A stretch of 64,000 bases of DNA from Dastarcus helophoroides (GCA_028583605.1 CM053329.1:34310992-34374991), one strand, 5' to 3'; shown: positions 34,240-45,104, numbered from the stretch's first letter. A program made the numbers and translations. The notes: generated from the letters alone by a model not told the origin.

Positions 34240-35545
34240 GTTTTTTTTTAAGTTTAATCCACTCGCAAAGGGCAACCTCATGGTGCCTTCAAAGCACCGC
34301 GAGTAGGATGCGGAAACAAGGATAGATGGCGTTGGATCGCCTTCTTAAACAAGGATAGGTTTCAAATTCAATCCTCTTCGCAAAGGCTAACCTCATGAGG
34401 CCTTCAAAGCACTGCGACTAGAATGCAGAAAAAAGGATAGAAGGATGGGTTGTAATTTTTAGGGAAAATTCCTTTCGGTAACGAGTTCCATAACTTGGAA
34501 GTTCTATAGAAAAAAGAGTCTCCGTAGACAGAAGTCCTCACTGTGTCGAACTGGACCGCACAGGAGTTTGCTGCCTCCGTCTATCTGTTTGCCTTAAAAA
34601 TCGTGCTCTTGGAGGATGAATCCTATTAGTTCCTGAGAGCATCTCCCATTTTGAAATGAAATATACGAACTTACAAATCAATTTCGAGAAAAACTAAAAC
34701 GTTTTATCTAAAGATTAAATGTTAATACTAAATTAGATTGTAGAAAAGAGACAAGTCACCAACCATCCACCTGTGCTCTAGTGTTTCGAGAGGATCGGTC
34801 AAACTCTCGTCATCAATTAGGGAAATCATTTTTCTTTCAATTGAAACCAAGAGAGCTAAAGTGTGTTTTGGGGCTGAATTTTAAACATGAGAACAGTATT
34901 CTAGTGTTGGCCTAACTTGAGCTTTGTATAGTATTAATAGCTGATGAGATGTGAAGTACTTTTTAGCTCTAAAAATAAAGCTGAGCTTCTGAGAGGCGAA
35001 CTTGCCAACGGCGCGCACATGATCGTCCCAAGAGAAGTTAGTGCTCACATTCACTCTTTGGATAGACAGATTAGATCCCATTGGGAGAATTTTACCATCC
35101 ATTAGTATGTTTGTTGCATTATGCCTTGATGCTTTCTTAGAGAAAACCGCGACCTGAGTTTCTGAAGCATTGAAGTCGACCAGATTTTTCTTACCCCATT
35201 CCAGAATCCCGATTAATCATTTGTATCTGCTGTTCCCTTAGTCGATCCGAAGCAACCACAGATAGTGGTTAATGAGAGAAAAAAATGACACCAGGCTACT
35301 ATCATCTGCATAGCTATATATAGGATTGGAAGTTAAAGCCAAGAGATCGTTAAGGTGTAACATAAACAGAGTAGGAGGCAGGACAGAGCCCTGAGGAATC
35401 CCTGCAGTAATCGCAAATGTCTTGGATGAGATACCATCGACGTCGACCTAAAGGGATTTGTCAGCGAGAAAATTTGATATCAAATGACAGAGATCAGGAG
35501 GAAGACCATAGGATGTTAATTTGGCGAGAGGAGATCGGCCAGATA
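34240..35545 (-). mobile_element. Non-LTR retrotransposon R, second long copy
   Basis: It is collinear with the copy at 13829-15245. It ends at a poly-T (poly-A) near 34240. The last ~120 bp are present twice in tandem (about 34247-34366 and 34367-34450). It breaks at about 35544 in the RT domain. An extra 85-90 bp at about 34650-34736 is absent from copy 1 but shared with 27825-27906. Confidence 0.9.
34460..35540 (-). pseudogene. Reverse transcriptase pseudogene of retrotransposon R
   Basis: The minus strand keeps recognisable thumb sequence (34881-35102: MGSNLSIQRVNVSTNFSWDD, KKYFTSHQLLILYKAQVRPT, LEYCSHV). The YADD box region survives near 35300-35312 (CATCTGCATAGC on the plus strand). 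Stops, small deletions and the shared 90-bp insertion destroy the frame. It is more decayed than the copy at 13874. Confidence 0.85.
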
Positions 35546-35689
35546 TAGTCGACTTTTTTATATTTATTCCTCCCTAGGAATAATTTTATCACCGCCCCCC
35601 CTAGTTTTATCCACCAGTGATTCACACTAAATAAAATTTTAAAGTTTCTTTTATAGAGCATCAAAATCTGAATAGGTGTGCCAAATTTC

Positions 35690-35885
35690 AGATATTTATC
35701 TTGTCACATTTCGAAAAACTCAACACAAAGAAACATCATTTTAATTTTGCGTTTAACGCCCTGTATGTCGAAAACGAAGCTTTTCCCGATATATGTTTAT
35801 ATAAAACTTTTTACATATTTTTAGACAAAGAATCTGCTGTTAAAATTTTTTTAACCTAATTTCGGGACAGCCTGTATTTTGAAAA
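35690..35885 (+). repeat. Dispersed repeat with CCCTGTAT, copy 2
   Basis: GATATTTATCTTGTCACATT, CGCCCTGTATGTCGAAAACG and TTTTTTTAACCTAATTTCGG GACAGCCTGTA match 29083-29240. It opens the second copy of the segmental duplication. Confidence 0.75.
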
Positions 35886-37398
35886 TTTCAAATTTCCAAT
35901 TTTCCACTTTTTTAATTTCCATTTTTTCTAATTAATTAACCAAATAACTTTTTAAATTTCAATTCTTCCTCTTTAAAATTTTGATTTATTTTCGAATTTT
36001 TTTGAAATTTTTCTCAATTTTGATCTTATTCGGGTTTAATTTTTCAAAATTTTGATTTTCTTATAAATCTGATTATGTTAATATATTGTTTTTTTGAAAA
36101 TCTCTATCGTTTTTCAAAATATTTACTCTTTTTTAGACATTTCCATCTTTGTTCAAACTTTTCACTATTTCTTTTACTGTTTTTTAATTTCGACTTTTTT
36201 ATTAATTTCGAACTTTTTTTCAAAAATTTGAACTTTTTTCTAAAAGTTTCAACTCTCATGTAGTAAACTAGACTTTTATTTAGAAGAATAAAAAACAGAT
36301 TTATTTCTAAAAAAAATTTTACTTTTTCGAAAATTGGATTTTTTCAAAATTTGTGACATTTTCAAGAACTTTTATCAGAATTTAAACTGCTTTCAGAATT
36401 TCGACTTTTTTTGTGTGAACTTTGCCTTTTTTAGTGTTTTGAAACAGTTGCCAACTTTCTCAAAACTTCGAATTTTTGTAATTCTGATTCTTTGAAAAAT
36501 TCGCCTCTTCCTAAAAATTGTAATTTTTTTTTTAAGAATCTGAATTTTTAAATTTTAAATATTGGAAATTTTAAACGAACTCGAAACTTAATTAAATTTT
36601 GATTTTAAAGGGAATTTCAAAAAGGAGAATTTTCAGATTTAAATTAAAAAGTTTCGAAAGAAGTTAAAATTTTGAAAAATTTTCGAGTTCGATGGGAATT
36701 TTGAAAAAAAAACTCAAAGCAAACCTTTGGCTTTAATTTAAAGATTTCTACATAACTCTTTCTCAAAATTTGAATTTAAAGACAAAGTTTGGAAATAATA
36801 TCGAAATTTTGAGAAGAAATTTTAAAATTGAAAAACAAATTTTCGAGAACTTTTATCAGAATTTAAACTTTTGTCATAATTTCATCTATTTTGTGAAAAC
36901 TGCGGTTTTTAAATGTTTTAAAAATGTTGCCAACTTTCTCGAAACTTCGCATTTTTGTAATTCTGATTCTTTGAAAAATTCGCCTCTTCCTAAAAATGTT
37001 ATTTATATTTTTTTGAGAATCTGACTTTTTAAATTTTGAATATTCGAAATTTTAAAAGAACTCGAAACTTAACTAAATTTTGATTTTAAAAGGAATTTCA
37101 AAAAGAAGAATTTTCAGGTTTAAATTAAAACATTTCGAAAGAAGTCAAAATTTAGAAAAATATTCGGGTTTCAAATCCGAATGGGAATTTTGAAAAAGAG
37201 CACAAAGCAAACTTTTGGCTTTAATTTAAAAATTTCTACAAAACTCTTTCTCAAAATTTGAATTTAAAGGCAAAATTTGGAAATAATATCGAAATTTCGA
37301 GAAGAAATTTTAAAATTGAAAAATAAATTTTCGAGAACTTTTATCAGAATTTAAACTTTTTTCAGAATTTCGATTATTTTCAGAATTTCGACTTTTTT

Positions 37399-37651
37399 GT
37401 TTTTTTCAGTTTATTTAACATTTCTTCGGCCCGGTTTGGAAATATTTAAATTTTTATGGTTTGTTGACAATTTTCTAAACAGTTTTTGAAATGCGACTAC
37501 GTGATATTTAAATTTATTAAAAACGTCACTTCATGACAGTTCACAGTTCACGTAGTCGCATTTCAAAAACTGTTTAGAAAATTATCAACAAACCATAAAA
37601 ATTTAAATATTTCCAAAGTGGGACGAAGAAATGTTAAATAAACTGAAAAAA
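37399..37651. mobile_element. Foldback element F2 (253 bp, ~105-bp arms)
   Basis: The left arm 37399-37504 starts GTTTTTTTCAGTTTATTTAA and ends TGCGACTACGTGA. The right arm 37548-37651 is its nearly exact reverse complement, ending TTAAATAAACTGAAAAAAC. The 43-bp loop contains GTCACTTCATGACAGTTCAC. It interrupts the 500-bp array cleanly. It is unrelated to the GGTGGAACGG foldback family and has no coding capacity. Confidence 0.9.
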
Positions 37652-38219
37652 CATAATATTTCCGGTCAATAACGGTCTACCATGAAGAATAATTCGACTT
37701 TTTTGTGAAAACTTTGCCTTTTTTAGTGTTTTGAAAATGTTGCCAACTTTCTCGAAACTTCGGATTTTGGTAATTTTTATTCTTTAAAAAATTCGCCTGT
37801 TCCTGAAAATTTTATTTATTTATTTTTAAGAATCTTTCTTTCTAAATTTCGAATATTGAAAATTTTGAACGAACTATATAACACGAATTCGATACTAAAC
37901 TAAATTTTGATTCAAAGGGGAATTCCAAAAAGGAGAATTTTCAGGCTTAAATTAAAACGTTTCGAAAGAAGTCAAAATTTATAAAAATTTTCGGGTTTCA
38001 AATCCTAATGGGAATTTTGAAAAAATAGCATAAAGTAAATTTTAATTTAAACATTGCTACGAAACTATTTCTCGAAATTTGAATTTAAAGGCAAAATTTG
38101 GGAATATATCGACATTTCGAGAAAAAATTTTAAAATTGAAAAAAAATTTTCGAGAACTTTTATCAGAATTTAAAATTCTTCAGGAATTTCGACTTTTTTG
38201 TGAAAACTTTACCTTTTTC

Positions 38220-38256
38220 CTGTTTCAGGGGACAAGATTTGTACTTCAATTTTTTT
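38220..38256 (+). mobile_element. Foldback element copy 7 (small fragment)
   Basis: TGTTTCAGGGGACAAGATTT then GTACTTCAATTTTTT, part of one arm only. Confidence 0.75.
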
Positions 38257-39167
38257 AAATGTTTTGAATATGTTGCCAACTTTCTCGAAACTTCGAATTT
38301 TTCTAATTTTTATTATTTGAAAAATTCACCTATTCTTGAAGATTTTATTTGTTTATTTTGAGATTCTGCCTTTCTAAATTTCGAATATTGGAAATTTTGA
38401 ACGAACTATATAACACGAATTCGAAACTTAACTAAATTTTGATTTTAAAGGGAATTTAAAAAAAAATAGTGTTTTCAAGCTTAAGTTGAAAAGTTTCAAA
38501 AGAAGTCAAAATTTAGAAAAATTTTTGGGTTTTAAATCTGAATGGGAATTTTGAAAAAAAAAGCAAATTTTTGGCTATAATTTAAACATTTCTACAAAAC
38601 TGTTTCTCGAAATTTGAATTTAAAGGCAAAATTTGGAAATGATATCGAAATTTCGAGAAGAAATTTTAAAATTGAAAAACCAATTTTCGAGAACTTTTAT
38701 CAAAATTTAAACTTTTTTCAGAATTTCGACTATTTTCAGAATTTCGACTTTTTTGTAAAAACTTTACCTTTTTTAAGTGTTTTGAAAATGTTGCCAACTT
38801 TCTCAAAACTTCGATTTTTTGTAATTTTGATTCTTTAATAAATTCGCCTATTTTTGAAAATTTTATATGTTTATTTATTTATTTTGAGAATCTGCCTTTC
38901 TAAATTTCAAATATTGTATGACACAAATTCGAAACTTAACTAAATTTTAATTTTAAGAAGAAGTATTTTCAAGATTAAATTGAAAAGTTTCGAAAGAAGT
39001 TGAAATTTATAAAAATTTTCGGGTTTCAAATCCGGGAATCTTGAAAAAAGAGCACAAAGCAAACTTTTGACTTTAATTTAAAAATTTCTACAAAACACTT
39101 TCTCGAAATTTGAACTTAAAGGACAAAATTTGGAAATGATATCGAAATTTCGAGAAAAAATTTATAA

Positions 39168-39605
39168 ATTGAAAAACAAATCTGGTCCTGATGAAACCAA
39201 GAAAGATTAAAAAACACAACAAAGGTTGCATCTAACGCGTTTCGAAAGCCAGGCTATCATCTTCAGAGAGATACTGTATTTCTCTGAAGATGGAATTAGA
39301 GGCGTTAGAGCAACCTTTGTTGTGTTTTTTCGCACATTTCTATAGCCAAGCTATCATCTTCAGAGAGATACTGTGTCTCTCTAAAAATGGAATTAGAGGC
39401 GTAAGAGTAACCTTTGTAGTGTTTTTTAATCTTTCTGGATTTCTATAGTCAAGCTATCATCTTCAGAGAGATACTGTATTTCTCTGAAGATAGAATTAGA
39501 TACGTTAGAGCAACCTTTGTTGCGTGTTTTAATATTTCTTGGTTTCAGGGGACATGATTTGTTTTTCAATTTTTAAAGATAACCAAGGACCAGTCCGTTC
39601 CACCA
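39168..39605 (+). mobile_element. Foldback element copy 8 with tripled core
   Basis: One set of outer sequences encloses three tandem copies of a ~95-100 bp core block (AGCCAAGCTATCATCTTCAG to GTTAGAGCAACCTTTGTTG) at about 39250, 39346 and 39446. It ends CTTGGTTTCAGGGGACATG and AACCAAGGACCAGTCCGTTC CACC. It corresponds to copy 6 in the other half of the segmental duplication, where the core region is much shorter. Confidence 0.9.
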
Positions 39606-40439
39606 AAACACAAATTTTAAATGTCTAAAAGAATATTCCTCACGATTTCCAGTTAAACATCGGAAGTGCCAAATTAAAGCCAGTCCTGTTTAAATTTTAA
39701 GTTGAAAGTTGAAATTTGATCGAAAAAAGTTAGTATCTGGAAAAAAATTGAATTAATTATTAGTTTAACCTCGTGATGTTTCTTTTTTTTAAGTTTTTTT
39801 TACAATGAAGGTCTAAGTAAATCTCAGATTTAACTATAGGATAGGTCAAAGTCCAAAATTTCCCCCGAAAACTTAAAATTTTTGTAAAATAGTTGAAGTC
39901 TTAAGAACATTTTTGTTTAACTTATTTTTTCAAAAATTTGATATCGTTTTAAAAATTCTATATTTTGTTTCTTTTTCTAAAATATTAAAACCTAGGATGT
40001 TGGCTCCTATTTTTCTCAATTTTAATTTGAATTTCCAAAATTTCACTTTTTTTCGAAATTTAAAGTTTAAACTCTCAAAGAACTTTAAACATTAAACTTA
40101 AACTTAAAGTAGCTAATTTAGTAGTAAAATTAAAAAGCAGTTACTTGAACCACACACTGGGGCTTATAATTAAGTCATAGAAGGTTTCACTTCTTTGTCA
40201 CATCTGAAATTTTAACTTTAAAAAAGAAAAAAGAATGGCATGAAACCTACAATTCCATTTATAAATGAAGAAATTGTTCTCAAAATTTTATTTTTTAATT
40301 TTTTAAACAGAAAAGTTGACTTTTCAATTGTGCCGATGTTTCGGCTTATTTTGGGCCGAAACTGTGGTCGAAATCGTGTTTTTTGGCCGAAACTAGTCGC
40401 AATCAGAACCGAACAAAATTTCAGTCGGTCTCTACTAAA

Positions 40440-40560
40440 AACTGGAAATTTGATGCTTTAATTTGCTTTTTTTTGTTTTCTCTATGAGCATGTTTCTTTG
40501 AATTACAGTCTTCTGAAAGTCACCTAAAAATTTGGAACCTTTTTTCCATCCCATAATTTC
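40440..40560 (+). repeat. Dispersed repeat family K fragment
   Basis: AAACTGGAAATTTGATGCTT, TAATTTGCTTTTTTTTGTTT and CTCTATGAGCATG are shared with 52720 and, inverted, with 43600-43730. Confidence 0.55.
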
Positions 40561-41454
40561 TCCTTTCATTTCTTTGGTTTTTAGAAATTAAAAATTTGAA
40601 TTTCTCAATTTAAGTCATATTTCCCTATAAATCCACTTGGGATTCTGTTTAATCAATTAATTATGATTCCAGTAGAAGAATTACTTGCGACGAATGATTA
40701 CAGGATCGTAGTCGTAATTGCACCTTTGAAGTGCCATTTTTACAGAAGTATACGACTCGTACCTGGAATCGTTAATTACATTTTAATGGAATCTGCATAC
40801 TTAAGATGAAAAAGAGTTATTAATGCCACGGAAAAACTTCAGAAACGCCATAACTACCAAGTAATTGTAAAATCACTCGCACAAATAATTGTAGTTTTCC
40901 TTAACACAAAACGCATTTCACGGGTCGTCGATTTGCTTACATCTCATGACGTCCAAGTGAGGCAGAATACGTTGAATTGCAAATGTTTCAGTTTCAGACC
41001 GTAAAATCAACTAAAAGTGCATTTTGGACTTTTAAACTGCTTCATCGTTACCGATGGAAAGTTATTATTTTACAGGTTGTAAATGTACGTCCTTGACCAT
41101 AAATTGAATTAAATCCGGTCCCGAACGCTAACAAAATTTGTTTTATTTCGATCTAACCGTCTCGCTGTTATTTTATGGCTGCGACAATGTTGCATAAAAC
41201 CTAAAGGACGACCGTAAAGAAAGAAAGTCTCTTAATACAGTAAAACGATTTGATATCAGTCGTTGAAAATTACGTGAAAATTTGGCTATTTTAAAGGGTG
41301 GTGTTTGAGGTTGATGTTCATTACTGAAGAGTTGAAATGAATATTTTTTTAGTTTTTATAATTTTTCTGGAAATTAGAGGTTTATTACCAAAATGTTGCC
41401 TCCAAAGTGGGAAATTTAAGTTTATCATCGAAATTTGGAAACTGTGTTGAAAAA
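40561..41454. other. Unique DNA
   Basis: Non-repetitive, with a more even base composition than the flanks and several TTAATTA/TTACATT words. No open frame with protein features. It might be regulatory, but nothing specific shows this. Confidence 0.45.
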
Positions 41455-41459
41455 AGTAT

Positions 41460-41811
41460 TGCAACAAAATGTAATTATAGAATTGAGTATCTAAGGAATT
41501 TTTTTTAGAAAAATTTGATAAGGGGAAGCGGCCGGGATAATGAAGCAAACGGCAGATAAGCGCTCCAGAAATTTTCGTAAACGATAAGTCTTATCTGCTC
41601 GTTCCTTCTAGAACCCGAAACGGGATCTGTAAAGAGACTGTCCGGTTGGCTTTCCCTCAGTTAGTCAGTAAATGAACAAATTAGTTCATTAAGCAGTGTT
41701 AATTAGTTGGTTAGTAAAGTGAATTACAATTGCACATGTTCCAAGTTCAATTTGGAAATAAAGTCGGTTACAATTCACGCAGTATTAATCTTCGAACCGA
41801 TAACGCGCACC
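41460..41811 (+). mobile_element. Solo LTR C (352 bp) with 5-bp target duplication
   Basis: It starts TGCAACAAAATGTAATTATA (the family start is TGTAACA) and ends GATAACGCGCACC. Identical AGTAT lies at 41455-41459 and 41812-41816. Inside are GATAAGGGGAAGCGGCC, CTCGTTCCTTCTAGAACCCG, an initiator-like CCCTCAGT and GGAAATAAAG as a probable polyadenylation signal. No internal retrovirus-like sequence remains, so it is a solo LTR made by recombination. Confidence 0.9.
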
Positions 41812-41816
41812 AGTAT

Positions 41817-42470
41817 TTACTAAATAATTGACCCCCTCGACTTTGTCCCGCAAGGACCACGTCAAATTTCAAAGTAAAATATTTTCTCTTTTATATGCTC
41901 TGTGATATAACCTTAAACAGAGTTGTTAACACAGTAGAGTTTATAAAAGCGAAAGATTGAGTTTTCCTGGAATACAAATAAAAAAGTACTCCTAAGAATG
42001 CTCTAGGCTTTTAGTGAAGGCTTCATTGAAATCAGTTTAGCAGTTTCCGAGATGAGCCCGGACAAAGATCACACGATAGACAGAAGGAGGCTTCAATTTT
42101 TTTAATAAAGACTTAAAATTTCGTTGACAAAAAAAATCCCTAAATATTTGATTATACTCGAATTTTTTCCACAGCTGTATGTACTTTTTCTTTCTGCTTT
42201 TCTGAGTTCCATGGAGAACACGTCACTATTTGTAGGATCCTTAAAAATGTGTAATACGCTTCGGTTTCAGCGGGCGTACATTGTAATTACCAGAACTTCA
42301 TCCGGTCCCAAATGTAGGTTAGATGTACAAGGTTTATGTCTTCCTCGCACGGTTATCTAGGTTATAATTCAATTATTCATTGTATGCTCTTTAGACCCTT
42401 GGGAAACTTCGGGCGACGTGGACTTCATAATTTACCGCCACTTTCCTATACCTTCCTTATACGAACGAAC
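41817..42470. other. Unique DNA between two opposed solo LTRs
   Basis: The 78-codon frame at 42124-42360 shows no recognisable motif. Nothing else is supported. Confidence 0.4.
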
Positions 42471-42483
42471 CCAAAGATAAAAG

Positions 42484-42510
42484 TATAAATACGAGTTGGT
42501 TGTGATCAAT
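42484..42510 (+). promoter_or_regulatory. Possible TATA/initiator core promoter
   Basis: TATAAATA at 42484-42491 is followed 24 bp later by GATCAATTTT, whose A at 42508 could be an initiation site. CAAATAAATT-like poly-A words follow at 42535. The arrangement resembles the promoter plus polyadenylation layout of an LTR, but no LTR ends were found. No gene downstream is supported. Confidence 0.25.
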
Positions 42511-42559
42511 TTTGTGTTCGATTTGGTGCTGCATTTAAATAAATTCTTTAAGTGTTGCC

Positions 42560-42958
42560 TGTAATTGTCAGTAGAACCTGTAATCTGAGAACACCATCTC
42601 TAATTATGCTAAAATATTGAAATTTCATTCCAATACATGCCTAATGCCCAGTGAAAGTACGTATGGATATGGGAGCGCAAGGATCAATCTTCTTAAATTG
42701 CAGTTGCAGCAGACGTGTGTCATCCACGATTAACAGTTTTTAGATTATCTTAAAATAGCTAAACAACTAAACGTCTCTTGCTTTTTACAGACTAATGCCT
42801 AATTGGTAGGGCCGCCGAGAGATGGGACACAAAGGAGATCCTGGTGACCTGCCATGATAGTAGTTCGTCAATTAAAAAAAATGTCGAAGCTGTATTTTTC
42901 TCGATATTTCGTGTTACCACTCAGTTTTTAGATCCCGAATTCTCAAGGGATTTTTGAT
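42560..42958. other. Unassigned DNA
   Basis: TTGCTTTTTACAG at 42779-42791 looks like a splice acceptor, but the sequence after it has stops in every useful frame. No gene is called. Confidence 0.35.
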
Positions 42959-43283
42959 GTTGCGCGTTATCGGTTCGAATGATTAACAGTATGGTGAATT
43001 GTAACCACTTTATTTCAAAACTGAACTCGGAACACTACAATTGTAATTCACTAACTACTGTTTAATTAACTAACTTATTCATTGACTTCTAACTAATTTA
43101 ATGAGGGAAAAGCGACGGCCTTATGTAGGTCCGGCTTCGGGTTCTAGAAGGAACAAGCAGATAAGACTTATCGTTTGCTGAAATTTCTGGAACCCTGCCG
43201 TTTAATTCATTATCGCGGCCGCTTCCCCTTATCAAATTTTCTAGAAAATTGCTTAACAAAATTCTATATTACATATTGTTACA
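42959..43283 (-). mobile_element. Solo LTR B (~325 bp)
   Basis: In minus-strand sense it runs from TGTAACAATATGTAATATAG to CCGATAACGCGCAAC, matching LTRs A and C along its length, including GAAATAAAGTGGTTACAATT. Flanking pentamers (TTGAT and ATACA) do not match, so one border may have been rearranged. It faces LTR C. Confidence 0.85.
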
Positions 43284-43289
43284 ATACAT

Positions 43290-43500
43290 AATTATACGAA
43301 AACCATCACCCAAAATTGTTTCCAATTTTTTATTACTTTTAAAAAGATCTGTGGGCTTCAAAAATTTTTTTCCAGTGATTCTATCAGAGAACTATTCTCT
43401 CAAGAGTCCTGCACGATGATTTTTCGTTGAATTATCATCGTGATTAATTGAGTAAACAGAATCCTAAATAAATTTATAGGAACATATACCTTAAGAAATG
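43290..43500 (+). repeat. Dispersed repeat family K copy
   Basis: GAAAACCATCACCCAAAATT, TTTTTCCAGTGATTCTATCA, and GATGATTTTTCGTTGAATTA TCATCG. A second direct copy follows at 43745. Confidence 0.65.
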
Positions 43501-43599
43501 TCTTACTCAGTTTTTGGCTCGACGATTTTTGGGCATTTTTTTAATTCTTTAAATTTTAAAAATCGAAAGAAAAGAAACATAAAGCAATTAAGAGATGAA

Positions 43600-43730
43600 A
43601 ATAAGTTTCCAAATTTTTAGGTGATTTTTCAGAAGGCTGTAACTCGAAGAAGTATGGTCACAGAGGAAACAAACAAAAAGCACATTAAAGCTCAAAGTTT
43701 CCAGTTTTTAGATCTCGAGTTCAACATTTT
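43600..43730 (-). repeat. Inverted family K fragment
   Basis: GTGATTTTTCAGAAGGCTGT, AAACAAACAAAAAGCACATT and GTTTCCAGTTTTTAGATC are the reverse complement of the 40440/52720 type. Confidence 0.6.
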
Positions 43731-43744
43731 TAACTTTGGCAGTT

Positions 43745-44830
43745 TTGGAATACTTAATTGTAAGAAAATCATCGCTCAAAAATTTTTTCAAATTTTTTAA
43801 TTACTTTAAAAAATCCATGGGTTTCAGTAATTTTTTTTTTCAGTGGTTCCGTCAAAAATTATTCGAGATAATTTAATCCTGTTTCATTGAACTGGTCTCC
43901 GAGCATTGCGTGGTGATTTTTCACTGAATTATTGTCATTCAAAACAAAAAAGTCATATTTGATTTTGGTAAACCATAACACGGGAAATATTTATTGTAAA
44001 AAAAATGCGAAGAGTTTATAAAAATTCCAAAACATTCTCTGCAAGTCCTAGTTTTTAATTCCTGGTACAAAAATTGGTACATAATATATTTGCATAAAAA
44101 AAAGGATAAAAAATTGCGTAAAATCAGCTATATTCACTTAACTTGGCGTAATTTTGGGAAATAGTGAATAGACTAAAAATATTGACTGTAAGATTTCAGG
44201 TTCAAAGTATTCCAAACAGACCCTAAAAATTTTAAAGTGTTGCGATAGCTACGATTTTCTTTATGCTTAGAACTGACTGAATTTCATTTTTACTCAAAAT
44301 CAATTTAAATATTTTACTTTTTATTCTTTTTCTTTTAATTGAAAATAAGTTTTACCAGCAATTCACATTGTCTTTATTTAAATTTTTTGAGAAAATACTT
44401 CCGAATTTTCCTAGTATCAAGAATTTTGGTGGAACGGAGTGGTCCATAGTTATCTTTAAAAATTGAAATACAAATCTTGTCCCCTGAAACCAAGAAGGAT
44501 TAAAAAAACACAGAAAAAGGCTACTCTAACGCGTTTCAATAGCCAAGCTAGCCAAGTAATCAAAATTCAGGAGACAAGATTTGTTTTTCAATTTCCCACT
44601 TCAAAAAAAAAGTAAAAAATTTAGCTTACTTTAAATTTAAAAATTCCATATATAAAAAAAATCGTTTCAAGAAAAAAACCAAATTATGGATGTTGCTTGC
44701 AATTTGGGAAAGTAGTTAAATTTTTTTTGATGAAAGTCAAAATTTTGATAAAGAATGTTCGAGAGAAGAGTCGACATTTCTAGACGAAAGTTCCGTTTTT
44801 GGATAAAAAGTTGAAGTTTTGACAGTCAAC
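43745..44830 (+). repeat. Segmental duplication, copy 2 (right part)
   Basis: It matches 31885-32520: CTCCGAGCATTGCGTGGTGA, TTTTTCACTGAATTATTGTC, AACAAAAAAGTCATATTTGA, then after an insertion GGATGTTGCTTGCAATTTGG and GACGAAAGTTCCGTTTTTGG ATAAAAAG (compare 32340-32480). Foldback copy 9 (44425-44594) interrupts it and is absent from copy 1, so that insertion came after the duplication. Confidence 0.75.
44425..44594 (+). mobile_element. Foldback element copy 9
   Basis: TTTGGTGGAACGGAGTGGTC, TTAAAAATTGAAATACAAAT, CTTGTCCCCTGAAACCAAG, ACTCTAACGCGTTTCAATAG, then a short remnant CAGGAGACAAGATTTG of the opposite arm. The outer left arm is complete here, which fixes the GGTGGAACGG terminus. Confidence 0.9.
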
Positions 44831-45104
44831 AGTTAAAAACTTCAACTTAACACCCTTTTTTTCTAAATTTCGTTTCTTCAAAATTTCACAAAAAATCGAA
44901 ATTTTGGTTTTCCTAAGATTGGATATTTTGCTTGACTTTAAATACAAAATTTCCAAGAAAAAAATTCCACAGAAAGTTAATCGCAATTTAAAAAAGGTTT
45001 GAGTTAAAAATTCGAATTTTGGAAATATGTCAATTTTAAAATTAACAGTGGCAATTTTGGAATGATACTCAAAATATTAAGAAACATAAATTTCGAATTT
45101 TAAC

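Larger units (their letters stand above)
36350..39165. repeat. ~500-bp tandem array inside the duplication
   Basis: The box GTTGCCAACTTTCTC recurs at about 36449, 36926, 37740, 38273 and 38791. After removing the 253-bp foldback insert, the spacings are about 475-560 bp. Each unit includes GAACTTTTATCAGAATTTAA, TTCGCCTCTTCCTAAAAAT, AACTTAACTAAATTTTGATT and GATATCGAAATTTCGAGAAG. Copy 1 of the duplication has only a single unit. Confidence 0.85.
36236..40470 (+). repeat. Segmental duplication, copy 2 (left part)
   Basis: It carries the same sequence blocks in the same order as 30001-31880, but is stretched from 1.9 kb to 4.2 kb by tandem amplification of one internal block (36350-39165) and by a foldback insertion. 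The right part of the copy resumes at 43745. Confidence 0.8.

Noticed and set aside
42779..42900. Exon after the acceptor-like TTGCTTTTTACAG
   Set aside because: Stops follow quickly in all frames and no donor is positioned to close an exon.
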